NCBI GenBank assembly: GCA_002049455.2
Contig: KV918942.1
Location: 1-64,000 of the forward strand
DNA length: 64,000 nucleotides
Source: Porphyra umbilicalis
Lineage: Eukaryota; Rhodophyta; Bangiophyceae; Bangiales; Bangiaceae
Direction: 5' to 3'
The position numbers and the translations under genes were made by a program. Shown here piece by piece: positions 20,785-30,888 of the stretch. The notes beneath the pieces were generated by a model. The model worked only from the letters and a program-made list of their open reading frames with translations, was not told the origin of the DNA and made no database searches. Each line of letters begins with the position of its first letter. Positions within the stretch are counted from its first letter, which is position 1.

Positions 20785-22020
20785 CGGCGGCAAGGACAAG
20801 AGGTGGGGGAGGGAGGAGAGCAGTAGCGACGGCGAGGGGGGGGTTGGGGGCGGGGGGAGGGTGGCTGTAGCAGCGGCCATATGGCGTACAATGCATACTT
20901 TTTGACCGACTGGCCGGGACCAGAAAGGCTCGAGCAGAAAGGACGACCATATGTCTGCTGGACAACCCTTGCAGAGGTCCAGGTGTCAAGCTCAGCCGAG
21001 TTTTGATGTTCTACCTGCAACCAGCTTTGCTGAGCAAGCTCAGTACTCCGCCCTATGTCCAGCCTTTAAAGCCTCGGACACGCCACCTCCTGTCGGGTCT
21101 CGCGCCCGAGCTCTGCGGCGTGTCGCATCGCGAGCTGGCACGGGCTTCGCCCGACAAACCGCGAGGGTCCTGCATCAAACATCCCCGAAGATATCGTCGT
21201 GCAAGCTCTGCCAGTCTCCAGCCACAGATCTCGTTTGCTCTATAACACCAAGTACGATGCTGCAAGTTCTCTATTTTTATTCCGGACGCTCGATGATCAG
21301 AGCTTGACGGCCAGAGCTTTTTTCTAATGATCTCGCTCATTTCCTGAACTCCTGTGGACGATAGGGGACGAGATTGCCACTGAGCTGAGAACGAATTTAC
21401 TGCGCGTGAAGGAGACCCAATAATTGATAAATCGGGACTGGGTGCGTCCGGGACTTCACGGTGTTCTCGATGTGCGAGCCGACGCATGTTTACCCAATTT
21501 CCATCCCCTCTGCGCCGGGAAACAGCGTGTCGGTCGCACAAATACCAAGTCACGGCTCCGTCTGCACACGTTTCGTGGCCCAGGAGCGACGCCCCATGGG
21601 CAGGTCTTGCTCTCTGATTGGTTTCGGCAGACCCTTCTCACGACGTCACTCGAAGTAGTCCAGGCTATCATCTACGATCGGGTCCTTGAGGCAGGAATCT
21701 AAATCAATCTTGCGCACTCGTTTACTCAAGCTATGACGACTATCCCCAGGATGATTGTACTCCGACGCCAGGACAGTCCTGAGCACGATCCCCAGAATAA
21801 TCTTACTCCCACTTCAAGACAGTTCTCAGCACGATACGCAGAACGATCAGAACCAGCCAATCGAAAGGATCCTTCATGAGCATGTGGCAGCAACATCGCC
21901 GGACAATTGCCGAATCTGCAGGTGCTGGTGTGAGGATGATTCCCACTGAATATCGGTGCAGATGGTCTTCCAGCACTTCTGAACTCCACTGCCCGCTCTG
22001 TCTCCAAGATCAACAAAATG
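20785..22020. other. Intergenic with a 46-bp tandem duplication
   Basis: The only structured feature is a pair of tandem 46-bp copies at 21744-21789 and 21790-21835. Each begins CCCCAG and ends CAGCACGAT or GAGCACGAT, and they differ at several positions. No coding region is supported on either strand. Confidence 0.45.
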
Positions 22021-22722
22021 TTCAGGCTCGTGCGTGCAATACCCTGGCCTTCAGGGCGGTGGCGCGCTGCGCGACGCATGGACGCAGGGCACGCCGGCCG
22101 GATCCCTAGCCGCGAGTGCGCACGGCGGCACGTACAGCCACGTTGCCGTGTCGGGGGGCGCGTTGGGCCGGGAAAGGGGTACCGCCTCCGGCACCGCAAG
22201 GCGGCGGCCCGCCGGCGTCGCGCGACCCCCACGAAAGGAGCCGTCACTCCGCCGCGCAGCGCACCTGCGCACGGCGGATGGGGCGGTCGATACGACGCAC
22301 GGGCGGGCGGGTGGGACCGACCGCGCGCGACGGGGCGCCTCTAACCGCGCCGCTCGATGGCGTCAGAAACCGCCGAAGAGCCGCCGCAACAGAAGGCGGC
22401 GCGCAGGCACGATCACCCGCGGGTCATCGTGGGCGCGTCGGACCTCGGAAGTCGCTGCGCGCGGTGTCCGGGCGCAACTCGGTGGGAGCAGGGGGGCAGG
22501 GGCCGACCGGGCCCTGTGACCCCTGTGGCAGGACAGTCCTTCTCAGCCACGTAACTACATTGGTTTTAGCGTCATCGCGACCCATGCAACACTGCTACGC
22601 CCTCGGATCCCTGAGGACACAAATGCAGACTGCCACTTCTGAAACGGAGAGCAAGTCCCTTGATCTGAGTATATGTGTGCATCACTATACTTTGAGAGCA
22701 CCCTGTCCTAAAGGCCACGGAA
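22021..22722 (+). mobile_element. R700 repeat family, copy 3
   Basis: The copy begins TTCAGGCTCGTGCGTGCAAT, slightly diverged from the consensus start, and ends AAGGCCACGGAA. The conserved AT-richer last 250 bp (CTTCTCAGCCACGTAACT; GTATATGTGTGCATCACT) is intact. No target duplication is seen. Confidence 0.78.
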
Positions 22723-23578
22723 GTGGGCATATTTTGATCGCATGATCAATGTGCGACAGTTCTGCGAACCGTCAGTGGTCGTGTTCGAATCTGGCAGTTC
22801 TCAGTTTTGAGGAATCGGGGACAAAACGCTGTGCAAGGGACGGCCGCGTGCGCAGGCCCGCGGACCATGCACACACATCGTCGGCAGCCGCGCCCACCTG
22901 CATCTGGATATCTTTTTCTGCATCGCACCGCATCTCAAGCGCTGTACACGACATCGGGACGGCTCTTGACGTGCTCCAAGAAATACATGTTTGCATCTTG
23001 TCGTCATTTTCTAGTCCGTATATGTCATTTCTCTGCTGAAATGTCCTCGGCCGCGACCGGTCGATTCTAAGACTGAGAGCGTGAGGACTTGGCCGCCAAC
23101 CTGACCTGAGGGCAGTCCATAATGATACCAAAGGCAGGCAAATGCCTGCAACCATCCGGCCATCCGCAACAACTGTGTCGGCTGCAGTTCTCCGATCCGG
23201 TTAGGACATCATTTCAACTGCATCTCAAGCGTTAGGGTGGGTCCTCAATCCACCCCAGTGCGTCCAGGGGCCCAAGTGAGCGTCGCCGTACCTGGAAACA
23301 AACATGAGGAACGTTTTTTTACCACGTTCTGGGGGCTACATGAAGTAAACCGAGTCCGTGCAGGACTGACTGCAGATGATTCGTGGGACCTGTGGTCTAA
23401 CAATTGCCAATCATGCAGGTGTGCCTTCTCGACGCCACTAGAGAGACCCATAGCGAGGACGGGCGTCTCTAATGCGACCACGATTCTGGGTTGAACAGCT
23501 CTCACGGCCAATACACTCCCGAATGACTTAGGCTGTGCGCGAGCCTCAGAGAAAGGAGGCCGTCTGAGAGCATCTCTA
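22723..23578. other. Intergenic, nothing recognised
   Basis: GC content is near average and there are short open frames only. A GTTCGAATC string at 22779 recalls a tRNA B box, but no cloverleaf can be built around it. Confidence 0.4.
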
Positions 23579-23953
23579 TCACACGTTTGGCAGTGATTCA
23601 GGCTCTGATTTCGGCGCCGTCAAGGGCGCCGCCGTCGGGGCCCGCGTCGCCGTCGGTGGCGCCGCCCCCCCCGCCAGCGGCGGTGGAACCCCCCTCCAGC
23701 CGGAACCCCCCTTCAGCACGAACGTGTGCACGTGGAGGTCCCCGTCTGCAGGGCGCACCAGCCGCGGCACCCCCCCCCCCCGCCCCTTCCCCCCACCCGC
23801 CCACCCCCCCAGGTCATTTTCGTCCGCAATGTCGCCCACGCGCACGGCGGCGACGTGCGGCGACAGGTCCGCGTCGGCGGCGGCCACGTCCAGCCGCCCC
23901 CTCCAGACAAGGGCGAGCTCCGCAGCGGCAACGGCTGCGACGCGGGCGGCCAC
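23579..23953 (-). CDS. Possible AHA1-like (Hsp90 ATPase activator N-domain) fragment
   Basis: The minus frame contains AELALVWRGRLDVAAADADL and, later, VAAVRVGDIADENDL. This resembles the strand pair of the AHA1 N-domain, where a K/A-L-x-W-x-G strand is followed after a variable loop by V-x-I-x-D-I-S-D-E-N. AHA1 stimulates Hsp90 ATP hydrolysis. The family is normally over 300 residues, and only about 100 residues of plausible coding are present before the stop at 23579. Upstream, a short stretch in a neighbouring frame (ARFVVHLDVRLARRR) might belong, separated by C and G runs. It may be a decayed or intron-split gene. The match rests on a short motif only. Confidence 0.28.
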   Translation of the reverse strand: MAARVAAVAAAELALVWRGRLDVAAADADLSPHVAAVRVGDIADENDLGGWAGGGKGRGGGVPRLVRPADGDLHVHTFVLKGGSGWRGVPPPLAGGAAPPTATRAPTAAPLTAPKSEPESLPNV

Positions 23954-24935
23954 CTACCCTGGGGGCGCGGCCCTGCGGCGGGCCAGCCGCACGTCGAGGT
24001 GAACGACGAACCGTGCGGGGGGGGGGCGGCGGGGGGGGGGGGAGGCGCCGCCGACGGTGCCGCCGCCGCCGCCTATGGTGGGTTGGGGGGCCGGGGGGAA
24101 GGGGGGGTTGGAGGGTAGCGCGCCGCCAGGGAGGCGGAGGGATGAAAAGAGACGTTAGGGGGGGAGGGGGCCGGCCAGAGCGGCGGCGCCTGTAGGTCAG
24201 CGGCGGGTTAGGAGGGGGGTTATGCGGGCGCGGGGAGGCACGGCGGGGTGGGGCGGGACAGAAAGTGGGGAGAAGGGATGGCGGACAGTCGGGCGGGGGG
24301 ATGGCGGACTCTGGGGTGGACTGTCGCGACCGTCGCGGCCACACGTGTGTCGTCTCGCCCACCAGAGTCGCCGTGCCTGACAAACTGTTTGCAACCGCGT
24401 CCGTTTCGGCCGCCACAGTCTTCACGGCCGCCGCTGCAGCGGTCAAGCACGAGCACGCCACAAAGAACTACCGGAGAGCATTCTTAGAACTGATCTCAAG
24501 AATAGTCAGGTGCCCAAAAACTTTCTTGAGAATTTTTCAATTATTAAACGTCCTTGAACAAGTCGTTTATCAGTATGTACTTCTTAGTGTATCTGTTCTC
24601 TATGAGCATAGTGATTGGCCGTAGAATCCCACAATTGCACTACCGGAATATTTCTTCACATCGTTGACGGCTATTTCTCGTTTTCAAATTCCGATTCCTA
24701 GTTCTTGAATGGAAATCGTTCGTCATTTGTACATCAGTGCTCGATGTTGTTTTCAAAAAAGTCCTGTCAACTCTGTCACGAACTGGAGATCGGGATAAAT
24801 CTGTATGTTTTGAAGGAGCTCGCGGGATCTCCCCCTCGATCACGGCGAGGAAATGGGGGGCTGAGCACAGGCCGCCCCCGCTTCTGGCCCTGCACGTGTC
24901 GTGGCAGCGCTGACAGGACGGGGGCGGTGGCGGGC

Positions 24936-25175
24936 GACTCGGTAGGCGGCGCCGGCGGCGATCCGGTGTTCGTCACGGCAGGGGAGGCGGCCCGCGACTC
25001 GATGGGCAGCGCCGACGGCGATCCGGTGGTGGCCGTGGCCGGGCAGGCCGTGAGCGACTCGACAGGCGGGGCCGGCGGCGATCCGGTGGTGGTCGCGGCG
25101 GGGGGGGTGGCGGTCGTCTCTGCTGGCGGCGCCTGCGGCGATCCAGTGGTGGTCACGGCGGGGGTGTGGAGGTGT
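24936..25175 (+). repeat. 60-bp minisatellite, four exact-period copies coding 20-aa repeats
   Basis: Copies begin at 24936, 24996, 25056 and 25116 with an exact 60-bp period. Each starts GACTCG (GTCTCT in the last) and contains GGCGGCGATCCGGTGGTGG or a close variant. The plus frame reads DSVGGAGGDPVFVTAGEAAR and three variants. The minus frame reads Pro/Thr-rich repeats (SPPAPPTESPATA). The exact multiple-of-three period suggests coding, but neither strand gives a complete recognisable gene. Confidence 0.7.
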
Positions 25176-28100
25176 CAAGCAGGGACTCCGTATGTTCGCG
25201 CGGCTGGTGTGGGCCAGTCTTATTGCATTACTGTGGCGACTGTGGCATTCCGGTGCCATCTCGACTGCATCTGAGTCTTGTGATGTCATATGGAGCGCAA
25301 CTCACATGTATTGGGGCTCCGTCATGACGCCCATATCAGTCCTCAATCCATGTGTCTCCCGACTTTACCTCCCCCTTGCTGACTGCTTGCAACCGCGCAG
25401 GGGGTTTCGCGATTAGACGGGTGTGCGGCCGCTGCCGCCTCTGCCGCCGCCGCCGCTGCTGCCACCTGGGCGTCGGTGTAAGGGGAGGTGGAGGCCGCCC
25501 GCGGGTGCACGTGTGGATTGGGGGGCGGGGGGAGGGGCGGGGCGTGAGGCCACGGCCTGCCGAGGCGGGGGGGGGGGATCGCGACCTGGTGATTCTCGTG
25601 ATCGCACGAACTGACGCCTCCCCTGCTCCCTTTTATTTTCCTGCTACTCTTGGATGCCTGTGATGGTCCCGTTCGTGTACGCGCGATGGGGCAATGACGC
25701 CCCCGCCTGTGGCGGATGCGTTGACGGAGATGCAGTGCAGATCCACTATAATTGCAGCTTGATCTATTCGACTTGGCCCGTTGCCGGCCCCAACTCGCCC
25801 GAATCCCCAGCACCGCAGTTCAGAAGCAGCCACGGCTGTGTTCCCGGACACGACAGTGTCAGGGCGGTGGGCCCGGTGTCTGTGACGGTGTGTCTGACCA
25901 CCCGACACGGGTGCCAGACACAGCCGGCCGCTGATGTCAGGCTGTCAAGTGGCCTGCCTGGAAGGCAGCCCGAGTCAAGTTGCGATAACTGTATGCCAGT
26001 GACAGGAAGTGGCGGTAAGCTCCATCCGTAACGAGATAACCGGCGGATGGCAGAATAAGCATTAGCTAGCCGTCAAGGCTGAAATGAAGTACGAAATAAA
26101 TGAATTAAATTCTACATCCCCCCGCCGCAGCCGGTGAAACTGATGACATTGCTTTGCAAAGAATCCATGCATCTGGACTCACATATGTCGACATCTGCAG
26201 GCCTGTCGTACGAAGCTTCCGAAAATGCGATGGTCTTCGAAATGCAGCAGAAGTGCAGTGAGATGCGGCTGAGATGCTGTGGGCGCGGTTGCCGACAATA
26301 TTGCCGGATGTGAGAGCGATTCTCAGCGTGTCGTTATCTCGGCGAGAAATAACGATAGGCTGTCGTCGCTCCTGAGAACGCCTCTCAGCCATCCGAGATA
26401 ACGATAAGACATGCACATCCCATGGGCAAGCGATGTGAGCCATCCAATATTCGCCCCATATTGGGCTCAAAAGTGGCACATCTCTTTTCATATTTTTATG
26501 AGTCCGCATTCGGATGTCCCCCCTCTCTGCGGCCCGGAATCGCTGGTGCCGACTCTTTTTCAATTTATTTCCATTCTTTTCAAATGGGTCATCCCTGTTT
26601 CTGGTCTTCTCGATTGCGGAATCCGCCAATTCTGAAGAATGCTAAGCAAAAACCTCAACGTCGACCCACCTCCCTTCCCGGCGACCGTCCTGAAGTCCTC
26701 AACCAACGAGTCGGTAGCCTCTGCCCTGCGATTATGACAATCGCGACGTCACAACTCCTTCTAAAACCACCACTCCCACGCACCATTTAGCCGCAGCTCA
26801 GACCCCTCGACCAGCTGTTCCCCTCAGCTCCCCCTGGCTAATCTATTTCTGTATGCTTTGCCAGATTACGCCCTGTTTGTTGTTGCCCAGAGACAGCACT
26901 AGCAACAGCAAGTCGTCCCTGCCCAATGCCAATATTTCTTTGTCACAGAGCAAGGTCGCACTCGCTCTTTTTTGCACTGCGACCCCCCCCTTTCTTCGTC
27001 GTTGGCTCTGGTATTTTCTGGGCCCTTTGTGCTCAGAACCTCGCCAAACGCAGAGAACGGCCGTCGACTGGACGAGACTGGCGTGTCAGCGTCGATAGTG
27101 TTTCTGGGAAACAAGCTGTACTTTTTAGGGCCATGATCACCCCCATGATCCAGAGGGGCTACTATATATATTGCGTACTTCATTCTCTTGTCTTCGTTAT
27201 CAAAGAGGACTGATTGCCGGCTCTGCTGGAAGGGGCACGAGACGCTTCTTCGGGTGTCGATCCTGGAACGCGTCTACGTTGATGCCCCTGTCGCCGAGAA
27301 CAGCGCGGACGCTGCTATGACCGGCCTATTGAGTCACAAAGCGTAAAACTGCTTCATGTCTTTTTTGCCCTCCGAAGGTCACAGCAGCTAGAACTACCGC
27401 CACCTCCTCACAACACCCTACCAGTCTGCAGGCCAGCCTTCCGTGTGGACCTACATAAACATCCCCTAGGCCCTCCACAGAGTGTGGACACGCTGTGGCT
27501 CGACGCAGGCGCCCACTCTGTGCTCAAGGTGGCAGTTTGAGCGGCGCGGACGGGCGAGTATAGGCGGCTTTTGGCGTGCCTGCCGCCCGCCCCTTCCGCG
27601 CCAGCCGTGGCGCCGACGCTGTGAACGACCGGCGCGCCCGCCTTTTCGGCTGCTGACGGCCGCCCGTCGGAGCGGCGGCCGTCAGCGCCGCGGCCACCAC
27701 CGCCGACGCGAAGCACCACCGCCGCGGCGGGCAGCGAAGGCCTGTAAGATGCCGCCGGGGGTCTGCGGCACCCCGCGACGGCCGCAGAGGTGGCAGCGGC
27801 GGGCGCCCCCCCGCCAGACGGTGGGCACCGGTGCCAGGGCAACGAGCCGGGCGGCTTCGGCAGTTGCGCGTCGGCCGGCGGCACGGGCGGCGGCTGCGCG
27901 TCGCGGCAGCGCTCGCCGCGCTTCAGCCGCAGCGCCGCCGCCCTCCGCCGCCGCCACCGCGACGCGGCGGTCGCGCGCTGAAAGCCCCCGCCTCGGCCGG
28001 CCCCAGCCGCCGCTCGAGAAGCGACGCAGCGTGGTGCGTGGCGACGGTCGCGTCGCTGTCGTCGGCGGAGCGCCCGCGCCGTTACGGCCGTGGCCCCCAC

Positions 28101-28861
28101 TTGTTGGTGAACCTCTCGGTTGGGGGCAGCGATGATCCAATTTCTTCGAAGCAAACCCCAGATATTTTAGTTAAAATCTTTTGCAATTGTTCATAGCCCC
28201 CCATGTCAGCGCTGTTGGGAGTGGAGGAGGCACCCCCTGGTACAGGAAGGGGCGCGACCCCCTGGGACAAGCGGTGAGCCTCCCACGTGGGAAGGATTGT
28301 GGTCGGCGGGCACGGCCGACGGAGGAGGACGGGCCGCCAGGCCGATCCACGTGCGGGGCCGTCGACGGTGCACGCATGAGGCGACTTGGCGCCCTATCTG
28401 GACCCGAGATTGGGGCATTATCTGAACCCGGGTGCCACGTGGTACTTGGACCCGGGGCTCGAATTTGGGAGCGGGCGCGACCGACCGGCGGCGTGCGTGG
28501 CGCGCCGTCCGGACGCGACCACTCGGTGGCGTGCGTGGCGCGACCGGCGCGGTGAGGCGGCGGTGCGCGGGGGAGCGCCACCTGGGCGCAGCGAGGGGAG
28601 CTGCGCAAGGGGCCCCGTGGGGCAACACCCACGGGGAGCGGAGGAGAATACATAGAGAGGGGTTTTGGAGGCCAGAGGTAGGCGAGCCACCGGGGGCAGA
28701 CGAGCAAAGACTTTTACCCTCTCCACCAGTCTCCACCGCGGACGAGCCTTCTTCTTCCCCGGTGCGTGTGTTGAGGACCTGCCGGCGCTGGAGCGCGGCT
28801 TTCCCCCCATTGGCGGGGGCGACCCACCCTGTTCGTCTCAACAAGCGCTTGACGTAACCAC
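25176..28861. other. Long intergenic stretch, no recognised gene
   Basis: 25420-25600 and 27500-28100 are GC-rich with open frames on both strands. A minus frame near 27800 has CHLCGRRGVPQTPGG, but the surroundings are Arg/Ala low complexity. 26040-27200 is close to 50% GC; it has a stem-loop-capable segment at 26338-26360 and a TATATATATTG string near 27166. 28200-28860 has short frames only. Nothing here supports a firm gene call. Confidence 0.3.
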
Positions 28862-29308
28862 ATGAAAGAAACACACGAAACTGCTGACACGACTGAGAGC
28901 GTGGGAAAAGAGCGCATACGATCAACGAGGCTGCGTGTTAGAGAAGAGGTGACGCAGCCTGTCACTTTGACGATGATGGTACACAGAGAGTTCCACATTG
29001 ACGACAGCGTCATGTTCGACAGCCTACGGCTCATGCCAGTATCGCGTGCACAAATGAAGCGGTGGACGAAAATTCGAATGGGGGTTGCTGTCCTGCAGCC
29101 TGGTACGCGCAGAAAATATGAGCCTGACGCACAGGAGCTCGACTTACGATCACGAGAAGGATGTGGTGAAAAAGTATTGCTGAACGATCCAGATGCCCTT
29201 GTGGGACCAATCTTGTTTGCTATCGACGAAAAGCTCATTGTGACTTTTGAATTGTTTCGCCGGATATACAACATGTATTCGCCCTTTCATCGCTCCCTGT
29301 TTGGGTGA
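28862..29308 (+). CDS. Unrecognised 148-aa ORF of lower GC than its surroundings
   Basis: The ATG at 28862 opens a complete frame with natural composition: MKETHETADTTESVGKERIR, then REFHIDDSVMFDSLRLMPVS, RAQMKRWTKIRMGVAVLQPG, and near the end VGPILFAIDEKLIVTFELF. Codons use A and T at the third position far more than the GC-rich host genes, so it could be of foreign or mobile origin. It ends 112 bp before R700 copy 4. There is no signal peptide or clear membrane helix and no family is recognised. The antisense frame is also open but less natural. Confidence 0.35.
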   Translation: MKETHETADTTESVGKERIRSTRLRVREEVTQPVTLTMMVHREFHIDDSVMFDSLRLMPVSRAQMKRWTKIRMGVAVLQPGTRRKYEPDAQELDLRSREGCGEKVLLNDPDALVGPILFAIDEKLIVTFELFRRIYNMYSPFHRSLFG

Positions 29309-29419
29309 ATTCAAAGTAAAAAAATATGTGTGTGCATGGTTCTGGGGCCTCGCCCCGACGTGCGCTGCATTGCGACCGCTCCGCCTCTCCGCACGGTTCC
29401 CCCACATATCTATGCTTTG

Positions 29420-30125
29420 ATTCCAGGCACGTGTGTGCAATACCCTGGCCTTCAGGTCGGTGGCGCGCTCGGCGACGCATCGACACTGGGCTCGCCGGCC
29501 GGCTCCATAGCCGCGAGCGCACACGGGCCACGTTGCCGTGGCGGGGGTGACGAGGGGTGGGGAAAGGGGTGCCGCCGCCGCCACCGCAGCGGCGGCGGCC
29601 CGCCGGCGTCGCGCGACGCCCACGGGAGGGGCCGTCACTCCACCGCGCAGCGTACCTGCGCGCGGCGAGCGGGGCGGCCGACACGGCGCACGGGCGGGCG
29701 GGTGGGACCGACTGCCGCGCGACGGGGCGCCTCTAACCGCGCCACTAGACGGCGTGAGAAACTGCCGACGAGCCGCCGCAACAGAAACCGGCGCGCAGGC
29801 ACGATCACCCGCGGGTCATCGCGGGCGCGTTGAACCCTGGAAGTCGCTGCGCGCGGTCGCCCCGCGCAGCTCGGAGCAGTGGGGGGGGGCCAGTGGGGCA
29901 GGCGCCGTCCGAGCCCTATGACCCCTGTGGCTGGACAGTCCTTCTCAGCCACGTAACTCCATTCGCTTTTAGCGTCATCGCGACCCTTCCAACACTGACA
30001 CGCCCTCAGATCACTGAGGACACGAATGCAGACTGCCACCTCTGAAACGGAGAGCAAGTCCCTCTATCTAAGTATATGTGTGCATCACTACACTTTGAGA
30101 GCACCCTGTCCTAAAGGCCAGGGAA
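29420..30125 (+). mobile_element. R700 repeat family, copy 4 (full length)
   Basis: The copy runs from ATTCCAGGCACGTGTGTGCA to AAAGGCCAGGGAA, 706 bp. Both terminal inverted-repeat segments are intact. Left flank TGCTTTG and right flank TTTATCGG show no duplication. Confidence 0.8.
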
Positions 30126-30200
30126 TTTATCGGTTACTGACTCCCCTTATGGGCGTCGCCGACTTGCGTGATAGTTGATAGACGGAAGACTTAGGGCGCT

Positions 30201-30222
30201 GGGTGATCCCCCGGGATCACCC
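30201..30222. repeat. Perfect 10-bp-arm hairpin
   Basis: GGGTGATCCC, a two-base CC loop, then GGGATCACCC. No poly-T follows, so I do not call it a terminator. Confidence 0.7.
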
Positions 30223-30383
30223 GGAGCTGCTGGGGGGCGCCTTAAGGGCCGCACAGGCCCTGAAGCGCTGGTGGCCACACGCCACCGCCGACGCGGTAGC
30301 AAAACCGCGGCGGTGCCCTGCGCTTCCCCGCACCCCAACACGCCATAAGAGGCGACGCCGCCGCGTCCCTCCATTGACTGCCT

Positions 30384-30426
30384 GCGCAGTGGGGCTCGTT
30401 GCAGGATCCACGACGAGGCCCTTTTT
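30384..30426 (+). repeat. 43-bp segment shared in inverted orientation with 35374-35416
   Basis: GCGCAGTGGGGCTCGTTGCA and the following 23 bases recur in reverse complement at 35374-35416. The surrounding sequences differ apart from scattered GACGAG strings. It may be the conserved end of a small repeat family. Confidence 0.6.
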
Positions 30427-30888
30427 TCTCGATTCGGCGACGAGAAACCTGTCAAGCTGGCGAAAAACCCCCCTTGAATGCCCTTGTGAGAGCTTTTCTC
30501 GTCGAATTCCATATTCTGCTTGTCTGTGGCTACGTATTTGCATTTTTCACACTGTTCTTGGGTGCTCCAGGACCGTCACGGAGAGCGCCTTCAAGTGATG
30601 TAGAACAGCATGGTGCGAGATGGAGCATGAGGAAGGTAACAAGGGACAACGAGGCCTCATCGAGCCAGCGAGAACGGTCGCAACGATGTTTGAACATGAA
30701 GCTCGTTGAGCTCTTAATCCCCGCTGGTAGCAAGCGCTCATATTAAGTCGCTCACAGGGTGCGAAGATACTGCAAAGACGACTGTCCGTGCGAGTTGCGC
30801 GCGGATTCAAGCGAGAAATACGGAATTGATACGCCCATCGTGGATGCCAGCTGTTATGGATCTGAAGAGTAAAAGAAGGGAAACACAA

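Noticed and set aside
22772-22795. tRNA-like B-box string GTTCGAATC
   Set aside because: No T-stem, acceptor stem or A box can be paired around it.
24936-25175. CRISPR-like array
   Set aside because: The four 60-bp units are contiguous and diverged, with no unique spacers, and the genome is eukaryotic. It is a minisatellite.
30201-30222. Rho-independent terminator
   Set aside because: There is a hairpin but no T run, and the context is eukaryotic.
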